This document shows positions 41,184-48,427 of a stretch of 64,000 nucleotides of DNA, one piece after another. Source of the DNA: Neobacillus novalis NBRC 102450. GTDB lineage: Bacteria > Bacillota > Bacilli > Bacillales > Cytobacillaceae. Each line of letters begins with the position of its first letter. Position 1 is the first letter of the stretch. The translations under genes and the position numbers were made by a program. The notes below the pieces were generated by a model that was given only the letters and a program-made list of their open reading frames with translations, was not told where the DNA came from and made no database searches. The stretch spans positions 1 to 64,000 of the forward strand of contig NZ_BCVP01000023.1 in the NCBI RefSeq assembly GCF_001591805.1, written 5' to 3'.

Positions 41184-42431
41184 ATGTTGAAAACTAGGAT
41201 TTACGAATTATCGTTATTTTTTACTTCCGTGGCCATAGCTTTTTTCTCATCAAATATTTTGACAGACAACACCAGCTTTATCGTAGCCTTAATTGTATTC
41301 TGGTTTTTCTCCAGTCTATACTTTCGCCTTCGGGTATTCTTTAAAAATGGCAATACCAATATTGAATATGGAATCAGCTATGATTTATCTCTAATTTTAT
41401 TTGCCGGTCCGTTGGGCTTGTTCATCTTTGAGTCCCTTTATCGATTTACTGTTTATTTTTATCGAAAGTGGACAAAGGCGGCTGACCCAAATGAGTTTTT
41501 CGATACTTTTTACAACATTGGCTCCTTTGTTATTACAAACTCGATTGCTTATTTTTTATTCCAGCACTTTTATTCAAGTTTCCAATCCTTCCCCTTTGGC
41601 TATTGGATTCTGTTATTTGGATTAGTTTGTCTTTCTTCCTATTTATCAGGTGCGATCATGTTGATTTTATTTGTTACTTTAGGAGAACAAAAATCATTTA
41701 AAGAGGGCATCGATTTTATTTTTCGAGACATAAGTTTACTTGACTACGGAAAAGTGGCTATCACGAACGGTCTATTATTTCTTTTCCTTCGAGACGGAAA
41801 ATGGGAAATGATTATCAGCCTATTTATCTTAAATTATATTGTTAACCTCTCGTTCTATTCAAAATCCCAAAGTATTCAAAATAAGCTGGAGCGGGACCAG
41901 TTTGAACAAATGGCCTATACGGACTTTTTGACAGGCGTCTCCAATCGCACCTTCATGGATAAAAAGTTGGCAGAGTTAAATCAAACTGGGGAGGATATCG
42001 GTATTGTCCTTGCCGACATCGATAAATTTAAAGGAATTAATGATAACTACAATCATGCCGTCGGAGATAAAGTAATCCAGCATTTTGCCGCAACGTTAAA
42101 AAGCTATCTAGGTCAAGAGGATTATCTTTTTAGAAGCGGCGGTGAAGAATTTACGCTTTGTCTTAGAAACAGAAATTTTAACCAGACCTTGGATTTGATC
42201 AACAGGATGCTTGGCGGGATTGCAAATAATTCCGTACAAGTAGAGTATAACGGGGAAATGACGACTATTTCCTACACAGCATCGTTCGGGCTCTATTTCT
42301 ATAAAGTGAATGAACACACCTCAATGGAAAAAGCCTATATCCAGGCCGACGAACTAATGCTCCAATCCAAACAGCTTGGAAAAAACCAAGTATCCGCCCT
42401 CAACGGCCTATTAAACAAAAAAGTGGTATAA
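41184..42431 (+). CDS. Membrane diguanylate cyclase (GGDEF)
   Basis: The 415-residue protein has six or more N-terminal membrane helices (about residues 5-235), a short coiled segment, and a GGDEF domain (about 250-405) with the active-site loop RSGGEEF and the substrate motif DIDKFKGINDNYNHAVGD. It should make cyclic-di-GMP. The product-inhibition I-site (RxxD just before GGEEF) reads GQED, so feedback inhibition at that site is probably absent. The ATG at 41184 follows GGAG closely; the frame extends nine codons upstream. The stop lies inside the terminator stem. Confidence 0.92.
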   Translation: MLKTRIYELSLFFTSVAIAFFSSNILTDNTSFIVALIVFWFFSSLYFRLRVFFKNGNTNIEYGISYDLSLILFAGPLGLFIFESLYRFTVYFYRKWTKAADPNEFFDTFYNIGSFVITNSIAYFLFQHFYSSFQSFPFGYWILLFGLVCLSSYLSGAIMLILFVTLGEQKSFKEGIDFIFRDISLLDYGKVAITNGLLFLFLRDGKWEMIISLFILNYIVNLSFYSKSQSIQNKLERDQFEQMAYTDFLTGVSNRTFMDKKLAELNQTGEDIGIVLADIDKFKGINDNYNHAVGDKVIQHFAATLKSYLGQEDYLFRSGGEEFTLCLRNRNFNQTLDLINRMLGGIANNSVQVEYNGEMTTISYTASFGLYFYKVNEHTSMEKAYIQADELMLQSKQLGKNQVSALNGLLNKKVV

Positions 42432-42461
42432 CCAGAAATTTATGGTTATGCCACTTTTTTG
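42417..42461 (+). terminator. Terminator of the GGDEF gene
   Basis: AAAAAAGTGG with ATAACC pairs with GGTTAT and CCACTTTTTT. The 5' arm includes the stop codon. Confidence 0.9.
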
Positions 42462-42473
42462 TTTGCGTTAATT

Positions 42474-42545
42474 GGGTGTCAGACACCACAAAAAGACATT
42501 TGTCCGTCTCCAGTGGACACTGTCTTATTAAAGTGCCTGACACCC
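42474..42545. repeat. GGTGCCTGACACC-family repeat (42.5 kb)
   Basis: GGGTGTCAGACACC, a GACATTTGTCC...GGACACTGTC core and GTGCCTGACACCC. It lies between the convergent GGDEF and bioY genes. Confidence 0.8.
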
Positions 42546-42558
42546 TTTTTGATACTAG

Positions 42559-43149
42559 TTAGGAAACGCGTTTTAATTGTTTGAATTGGCCTTTTGATAG
42601 GACGGTTTTTTCTAGCCGGTGGGCCATTATTCCTGCAAATACGGCTAGGATTATATCCTTTGGCATCGGGGGAACCATCCAGAGCCATGCCATTTTATAT
42701 GTAAAGCCATCAGGTGCCGCAGTCCAAAATTTATACGCAAAATACATCCAATTTGTTCCGAAGAGATAGTTGACGACCAAGCCGATTACAGCTGCAATGA
42801 TAAAAGCTGGCACAGTTTTTTTCTTTTCCACCACTCTCCCAATGATAAATGCAACTAAAATAAATGAAATAATAAAGCCAAATGTGGGATCTATAACCAT
42901 AAATGGTCCTGATTTTAATTTTGCAAAAACAGGTACCCCCACCAAACCAACTAACATATAAACGATCATCGCAATGGAACCTAAACGACTTCCCAATATT
43001 GCCCCAGCTAATATAGCAAAAAATGTTTGGAGTGTGATTGGTACCGTGCCTACCATCATAAACGGAGCCACTGAGGTTATGTTAGCTCCAATCGCCATAA
43101 GTGCCACGAACATACCAACCAGTGTTATATCAAGTGCCCTTAACTTCAT
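42559..43149 (-). CDS. bioY: Biotin ECF transporter S component BioY
   Basis: The 196-residue membrane protein has six helices and the BioY signatures VGTVPITLQTFFAILAGAILG (ending at about residue 52) and GYMLVG-like VYMLVGLVGVPVFA. It captures biotin and works with a shared EcfA/EcfA'/EcfT energising module encoded elsewhere. The ATG at 43149 lies 10 nt after GGAG; a TTG three codons upstream is less likely. A BirA operator upstream confirms the biotin link. Confidence 0.95.
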   Translation of the reverse strand: MKLRALDITLVGMFVALMAIGANITSVAPFMMVGTVPITLQTFFAILAGAILGSRLGSIAMIVYMLVGLVGVPVFAKLKSGPFMVIDPTFGFIISFILVAFIIGRVVEKKKTVPAFIIAAVIGLVVNYLFGTNWMYFAYKFWTAAPDGFTYKMAWLWMVPPMPKDIILAVFAGIMAHRLEKTVLSKGQFKQLKRVS

Positions 43150-43213
43150 TCTTTTCAATCTCCTATCCCAAAATAAATTGTCATAAATATAAAATAAATG
43201 GTTTGTGGATGTA

Positions 43214-43244
43214 TTGTCAACTATAAACTAATTTTGGTTAACAA
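43214..43244 (-). promoter_or_regulatory. BirA operator of bioY
   Basis: On the minus strand TTGTTAAC, 15 nt, then GTTGACAA form the dyad bound by the biotin repressor BirA. The right half contains a TTGACA -35 element, so bound BirA would block bioY transcription when biotin is plentiful. Confidence 0.85.
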
Positions 43245-43374
43245 TAGATTTTTCTATTTTAATTAATAGGCTATCTTAAAGTGAAAACCCACAATTTTCC
43301 CACATCCTTAATGGTTACTCACCGCGTGTTCCCCTTTGGCAAAAATTTTAATAGGATTAATTATTCAAAAGAGT

Positions 43375-43403
43375 TTGACATCGGCCGGTAAAGTCTTTAT
43401 ATT
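43375..43403 (+). promoter_or_regulatory. SigA promoter of the NSS transporter operon
   Basis: TTGACA (43375-43380), a 17-nt spacer and TATATT (43398-43403), about 60 nt ahead of the start codon. Confidence 0.85.
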
Positions 43404-43463
43404 AGAATAATAATTTAATTATCTGAATCTTATAAAAAGATATACTACTTAGGAGGAACATTT

Positions 43464-44969
43464 ATGGAGAATCGTCAGCAGTGGGGCTCTAGATACGGAT
43501 TTATCATGGCAGCAGTGGGGTCCGCAGTTGGATTAGGGAATATATGGCGGTTCCCAGCCGTTGCCTATGAAAATGGCGGAGGTGCCTTTTTCTTACCCTA
43601 TTTATTTGCACTTTTAACCGCGGGAATACCGATTTTGATTTTGGAATTCACGATTGGTCACAAATACCGAGGTTCAGCACCACTTTCCTTCTTCCGGATT
43701 AGCAAAAAAGCGGAATGGCTTGGCTGGTGGCAAGTATTAATCTCGTTTGTTATTTGTACCTATTACGCAGTTATTATCTCCTGGGCCGTTAAATACACTA
43801 TCTATTCAGTTGGCACCCAGTGGGGAGCAAAACCTGATAAATTTTTATTTGGAAAAGTTTTAAAGGTATCTGAAACACCTGGAGATATCGGCAGTTTAGT
43901 TCCAGGCGTCGTTATTCCTTTGCTTTTTGTATGGGCCGTTACGCTTTTCGTTCTTTACAGGGGTGTATCAAGAGGAATTGAAAAACTGAACAAGATTTTC
44001 ATTCCAACTCTAGTCATTATGTTCTTGATCATCGTTATACGTGCGTTATCACTTGACGGTGCTGCTGATGGATTAAACGCCTTCTTTAAGCCGAACTGGG
44101 ATAAAATTTTGGACGGAAAAGTTTGGGTTGCCGCCTACGGACAAATCTTCTTCTCATTATCAATTGGATTTGCCATTATGCTAACGTATTCCAGCTATCT
44201 GCCAAAAAAATCGGATATCAATAATAATGCCTTTATCACCGGTTTTGCCAACTCTGGATTTGAATTACTTGCTGGTATCGGGGTATTTGCTGCTTTAGGA
44301 TTTATGGCAAAACAACAGGGTGTACCAATTGATCAAGTGGTTAGCAGTGGAATTGGCCTTGCGTTCGTTGTTTTCCCAAGCATTATTAATGAATTTCCTG
44401 GATGGAATGGACTATTTGGAATATTATTCTTCCTTTCGCTTGTTTTTGCTGGAATGACATCGCTGATTTCGATTGTTGAAACCTTTGTCGCCGGGGTTCA
44501 AGATAAGTTTAATATCTCGCGGACAAAAGCTGTTTTAGCCGGCGGCTTGACTGCCACTGTTATCTCATTACTCTTTGCCACAAACGGCGGGTTGTATTTG
44601 CTTGATATTGTAGATTATTTCATCAATAACTTCGGTGTTGCTCTTGCGGGATTAGTGGAAATTATCTTGATGGCATGGTTCTTTAAAGGATTAACTGGTT
44701 TACAAAAGCATGCCAACGAAATTTCCGATTTTCGCACGGGTGCTTGGTGGAAATTCTGCCTCGCAATCCTTACACCACTTGTTCTTGGTTACATGATGTT
44801 TGATAACATCCGTCAGAACCTTGCGAAAAATTACGAGGGTTACCCAACCAGCCTGATAGTGTTCGCAGGAGTAGTTGTTGCCGCAGTTGTTATCTTAGTT
44901 GCTGTCCTCCTGCCCCTTAAGAGATGGAAAGCCAATGCCAATGCCGAAGATAAAAAGGGGGTCGCCTAG
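43464..44969 (+). CDS. metP: NSS-family sodium-dependent transporter, methionine/alanine type
   Basis: The 501-residue protein has 11-12 membrane helices and the neurotransmitter:sodium symporter core: helix 1 GSAVGLGNIWRFPAVAYENG, helix 6 QIFFSLSIGFAIMLTYSSYL and helix 8 SLVFAGMTSLISIVETF. It imports a neutral amino acid with Na+. The 34-residue gene that follows is a MetS-like small subunit, which marks this as a MetP-type methionine/alanine importer. AGGAGG precedes the ATG. The substrate is inferred from that pairing. Confidence 0.9.
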   Translation: MENRQQWGSRYGFIMAAVGSAVGLGNIWRFPAVAYENGGGAFFLPYLFALLTAGIPILILEFTIGHKYRGSAPLSFFRISKKAEWLGWWQVLISFVICTYYAVIISWAVKYTIYSVGTQWGAKPDKFLFGKVLKVSETPGDIGSLVPGVVIPLLFVWAVTLFVLYRGVSRGIEKLNKIFIPTLVIMFLIIVIRALSLDGAADGLNAFFKPNWDKILDGKVWVAAYGQIFFSLSIGFAIMLTYSSYLPKKSDINNNAFITGFANSGFELLAGIGVFAALGFMAKQQGVPIDQVVSSGIGLAFVVFPSIINEFPGWNGLFGILFFLSLVFAGMTSLISIVETFVAGVQDKFNISRTKAVLAGGLTATVISLLFATNGGLYLLDIVDYFINNFGVALAGLVEIILMAWFFKGLTGLQKHANEISDFRTGAWWKFCLAILTPLVLGYMMFDNIRQNLAKNYEGYPTSLIVFAGVVVAAVVILVAVLLPLKRWKANANAEDKKGVA

Positions 44970-44970
44970 C

Positions 44971-45075
44971 ATGTCAGGTAGCGCAATAACCATGATGGTT
45001 GTAGGAATTGTTATTATATGGGGTGGTTTAGTAGCCAGCGTCCTCAACGTGGTCAGAGTATCAAAAAAATCATAA
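44971..45075 (+). CDS. metS: MetS-like small subunit of the NSS transporter
   Basis: This 34-residue single-helix protein (MSGSAITMMVVGIVIIWGGL, then VASVLNVVRVSKKS) starts one base after the transporter stop, with GGGGGT 8 nt upstream. Small subunits of this look accompany MetP-type transporters and are required for their activity in Corynebacterium. A terminator follows at once. The gene is short enough to be missed by most ORF cut-offs. Confidence 0.88.
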   Translation: MSGSAITMMVVGIVIIWGGLVASVLNVVRVSKKS

Positions 45076-45089
45076 CCACCCGTAAAAAC

Positions 45090-45130
45090 AAAAAAGGATT
45101 GAGCACTACTTAAAGCTCAGTCCTTTTTTA
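45090..45130 (+). terminator. Terminator of the metP-metS operon
   Basis: AAAAAGGATTGAGC and GCTCAGTCCTTTTT pair with a single mismatch and end in a T run. Confidence 0.88.
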
Positions 45131-45162
45131 CGTTAAACCGGAGTGGCACTAACCGCCCTTCA

Positions 45163-45211
45163 CAGTGTCCACCCCGCACGGACAAATGTCCACGGACGGT
45201 GCCTGACACCC
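45163..45211. repeat. GGTGCCTGACACC-family repeat (45.2 kb)
   Basis: AGTGTCCACC, GGACAAATGTCCAC and GGTGCCTGACACC; nearly the same sequence as the 20.4 kb copy. Confidence 0.8.
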
Positions 45212-45251
45212 AATTGATTGCCCCCCCAATGACACCCCAATGATTAACATC

Positions 45252-45416
45252 CTATTTATCTTTTATACGGCAGTTTTTGCAGACTTTGATGGTTTGGTTT
45301 GTTTCTGTTTTGTATGGATAGAGCAATTTTATTCTTGTTCTTTCACAAAGTGGACATGTACCCCGTCCATTTTGCGGCAGGTAGCTGATGGTTTTCCCCC
45401 GATTTCTTTTTGCCAT
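45252..45416 (-). CDS. Small zinc-ribbon protein
   Basis: The 54-residue protein begins MAKRNRGKTISYLPQNGRG and carries two Cys pairs, CPLC (residues 21-24) and CKNC (46-49), spaced like a rubredoxin-type zinc ribbon. It is basic and has no membrane segment. AGGATG lies 7 nt before the ATG. The clean Cys pattern and sensible composition show it is a real gene, although it is short and lies opposite a meaningless plus-strand frame. It may bind nucleic acid or the ribosome; no function is known to me. Confidence 0.8.
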   Translation of the reverse strand: MAKRNRGKTISYLPQNGRGTCPLCERTRIKLLYPYKTETNQTIKVCKNCRIKDK

Positions 45417-45756
45417 TTTCATCCATCCTAATCGATAATAAATTCCTTTCTTTATTAAATGTTGGACTGGCAGAAAGAATGATAGGCATTTAATGGTTTT
45501 TTGGATAAAAACAATAAAAGTGCTGGAACTAGACAGTTTTTATTATCAAAAAGTTTCTGCCTACTTGATCCACCGAAATATTTTTCTACTACCTTTACAT
45601 TTTTCCTTTTCCAAAAATCTGCATAAAGCAACAATATTATACAAAAATCAACACTCTCAAACCAACACCCAATTTACGGAAGGTATTGTGAAATAAAGTC
45701 TAGCAATTCCAAACCTCAAAAATAAATAGAATTTCGAATTGTTATAGGTCTTTTAA

Positions 45757-45841
45757 AATAGGTGATACTCCCTATTTTTTAATCTACTAATATAAAGTTC
45801 AACATTATCTTACTAAAATTTTTGTTGGAAGAATTTTAGTA
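45757..45841 (+). promoter_or_regulatory. Hairpins in the leader region of the first carboxypeptidase
   Basis: AATAGG...CCTATTTTTT (45757-45782) looks like a terminator, and TACTAAAATT...AATTTTAGTA (45811-45841) is a second dyad. Both precede the carboxypeptidase at 45930. No clear promoter is visible; the rest of 45417-45929 shows nothing else. Confidence 0.35.
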
Positions 45842-45929
45842 GCTCTCCGATTTTACGTCGAATTATTGTGAATATTCAGTATAAAATAAGTTTGTACAAA
45901 ATTTGATGAAAATTTGGGGGTGCAGTTTT

Positions 45930-48329
45930 TTGACAAAAAAGAAAAAGCTGAAATGGAAAAGGAGTTTAATGGTTATGACTGCCATAACCGGACTGGGTTT
46001 CTCCACATTTTACCCTGGTCTAAGTATTCCAACTGCAGCGGTTGAACAGCCTGACCAGCCGCTGCCTGCCGAGGAATCTGTCTCAATTGTTCAACTAGAA
46101 GTACCGAATGATCAGGCCAAGGACAAGCTTCTTGAGCTCGGCATTGACCTTACCCACAATATCGAACAGCACGACGGTGTCTATGAAGTGGATGCCGTAG
46201 TCACACCATCTGAAATTGCGATGTTAAAGACTTTTGGAATCAATGTTAAGGATACGCTAATCACTGAAAATGAATGGAACACACGTGTAGCAGAACGGCA
46301 ATCTGCAGTTCAACTTCAAGCTAGTTTGGCAGCTTCTGAGGATACACTTAAGGTGCTACGGGCAAATCATTTTACTAATCAATCTGCCACATTCCTGTAT
46401 CTTGAAGTGAAATCAAGTGCCGGAGCGACAGCAAGCACAGCACTTAAAGCAACTTGGACCGAAGACGGAGTTGAAAAATCAGCCACACTTTCTAGATTCG
46501 TTGATTACGGAGAATATATCTATCACTATTTGATGGTGCCAGTAACCGCAATACCTACATCTGTCAAAATTGATAGTAACCTAGGCGGAAACGCAACGAG
46601 TTTCGTAACGGAATGGCTGGTGAAAGAGCCGAAACATCCAAAAACAGATTATGTCACGGACTTTGTTGACCACTATATGGCACCAAATGAATTATATGAA
46701 CGTGCCGAAAAACTAGCAAAAGAATTTCCGAAATTAGTAGAAATCATTGATATGCCGAACAAAACAAACGGATACAGGCGTCTTGCCCAGGCAACGATTG
46801 GCAGCACTACGAATGCCTCAGTAGTCGTTTCCTCAAAAGCATGGGGCCATGAGGGCGGAAACGATGTATCGGTAGAATTCGAGAATCCTGTAACCAATAA
46901 TTCACCACTAAAAGGGACGGTGGATGGTAAAAAGATTATAGTAGATTTAGCTACAAATTCAGCGGGCACGGTCACTAGTACAGCCGCGCAAGTGGTAAGT
47001 GCATTAAATTCCAATGCCGGTCAGCATATCACCGCGACTACATATCGCGGTAATGCTGGAACAGGTGTTGTCGCAGCGGCTACTGTAAAATTAACAGATA
47101 ATCTCAAAGCACCTGCAGATGTTTCTCGTGATCCTTTCACGGTAAAAGCCATCCGGATAGGCAAGCATCGTGACGGTTCCAAACCAGGTGTCCTAGGATA
47201 CGCACAGGAGCATGCCCGTGAGTGGGTAACACCGCTTGTGACCATTGAAACAGCTGAACGGCTGCTTCGCAACTATTCCAATGATAGCGAAACTAGAAAA
47301 CTTGTTGACAACCTGGATATTTTCCTTGTTCCGTCGGTAAACCCTGATGGTGCCAATTACAGCTTTAATGATTACAATATTCAGCGTAAAAACATGACCA
47401 ATCACTGTGGTCCAACTGCCTCTGACCCTGGGAACCGTAATGCCTGGGGAGTTGACCTTAACCGCAACCATTCTGTAGGTTCAGTGTTTGATGGCTATAT
47501 TGGCGGCGGTACAAGTTGTACGGGTGAAACCTATGCCGGACCTTTTGAAAACTCCGAGCCAGAAGCTAGAAACCTTGTCTGGCTTGCCGACAACAATCCG
47601 AACATCAAGTTCGCGATGAATATTCATAGCTATGGCGGCTACTTCATGTGGTCACCTGGTGCTTACGATGCTAAGCGTGTAACATTACCTCGTCCGACAG
47701 CAGGTCAGGAAGCCTTCTATTGGGCAGCATCTGACCTCATGTTAAACGACATTCAAGACCATCGCGGAACGGTCATTCTGCCAAGCCGTACCGGTCCGAT
47801 TCCGGATGTATTGTACTCTGCTGCGGGTAATTCGGCAGACTACCTCTGGTATGAAAAAGGGATTTATGCCTGGAACTTCGAAGTTGGTGCTGATTTATGG
47901 AATAAAGATACGAAGAGGTGGCAGGCAGTTGGATTCCAGCCTGCGTTTGCAGAGGGACATGAAGAGGCAATGGAATTTTCCAACGGGTTGATTGGCTTAA
48001 TTAAAGTAGCCTACAACAGTTCAAAAGACCATCAGCCACCTTCCTCAAAAGCATCACCTGGAAACGGTAAATACACTGGTCCAGTTGAGGTTAAGATTGA
48101 AACAAGCGAGCCTGCTACCGTCTTTTATACACTTGATGGCAGCCGCCCAACTTTCCAATCTAAGAAAATCCAATTAAGCGGAACCCGTGAATTTGAAGAA
48201 ACATTAAAGATTGATAAAACAACAACGATTAATTATTTTGCAGTTGATGCAGCCGGAAACATTGAGAAAAATTATAATCCGCTTGGCAATGGCAAGAACT
48301 ATAACTCTGTAACAATTACTATTAAGTAA
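45930..48329 (+). CDS. Secreted M14 zinc carboxypeptidase with inserted and C-terminal beta domains
   Basis: The 799-residue protein has a signal peptide (about 1-38), a propeptide-like region, and an M14 catalytic domain with zinc ligands in QEHAREWVTP (His, Glu) and NIHSYGGYFMW (His), the substrate motif DLNRNHSVGS and the catalytic Glu in WNFEVGAD. About 110 residues rich in Thr, Ala and Asn (from SSKAWGHEGGNDVSVEFEN to TVKLTDNLKAP) interrupt the catalytic fold before the HAREW motif. A chitobiase-type beta domain (TVFYTLDGSRPTF...) ends the protein. It should trim C-terminal residues from extracellular peptides. The TTG at 45930, 7 nt after GGGGGTG, is the likely start. Confidence 0.88.
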   Translation: MTKKKKLKWKRSLMVMTAITGLGFSTFYPGLSIPTAAVEQPDQPLPAEESVSIVQLEVPNDQAKDKLLELGIDLTHNIEQHDGVYEVDAVVTPSEIAMLKTFGINVKDTLITENEWNTRVAERQSAVQLQASLAASEDTLKVLRANHFTNQSATFLYLEVKSSAGATASTALKATWTEDGVEKSATLSRFVDYGEYIYHYLMVPVTAIPTSVKIDSNLGGNATSFVTEWLVKEPKHPKTDYVTDFVDHYMAPNELYERAEKLAKEFPKLVEIIDMPNKTNGYRRLAQATIGSTTNASVVVSSKAWGHEGGNDVSVEFENPVTNNSPLKGTVDGKKIIVDLATNSAGTVTSTAAQVVSALNSNAGQHITATTYRGNAGTGVVAAATVKLTDNLKAPADVSRDPFTVKAIRIGKHRDGSKPGVLGYAQEHAREWVTPLVTIETAERLLRNYSNDSETRKLVDNLDIFLVPSVNPDGANYSFNDYNIQRKNMTNHCGPTASDPGNRNAWGVDLNRNHSVGSVFDGYIGGGTSCTGETYAGPFENSEPEARNLVWLADNNPNIKFAMNIHSYGGYFMWSPGAYDAKRVTLPRPTAGQEAFYWAASDLMLNDIQDHRGTVILPSRTGPIPDVLYSAAGNSADYLWYEKGIYAWNFEVGADLWNKDTKRWQAVGFQPAFAEGHEEAMEFSNGLIGLIKVAYNSSKDHQPPSSKASPGNGKYTGPVEVKIETSEPATVFYTLDGSRPTFQSKKIQLSGTREFEETLKIDKTTTINYFAVDAAGNIEKNYNPLGNGKNYNSVTITIK

Positions 48330-48336
48330 GAACAGG

Positions 48337-48368
48337 AAAAGGGTTGATCCTCTGGGTTCAACCTTTTT
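48337..48368 (+). terminator. Terminator of the first carboxypeptidase gene
   Basis: AAAAGGGTTGA and TTCAACCTTTTT pair with one bulge, followed by ATTTTT. Confidence 0.75.
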
Positions 48369-48385
48369 ATTTTTCAATAAAATCA

Positions 48386-48419
48386 CAAAAGCCCGGCTCT
48401 ATATAGAACCAGGCTTTTG
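48386..48419. terminator. Terminator of the second carboxypeptidase gene
   Basis: CAAAAGCCCGGCTCTATATA and TAGAACCAGGCTTTTG form a near-perfect 15-bp dyad, placed just past the minus-strand stop at 48428. Confidence 0.75.
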
Positions 48420-48427
48420 GAACATAT

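Noticed and set aside
45240-45431. 63-codon plus-strand ORF near 45.3 kb
   Set aside because: It is the antisense shadow of the real zinc-ribbon gene on the minus strand.
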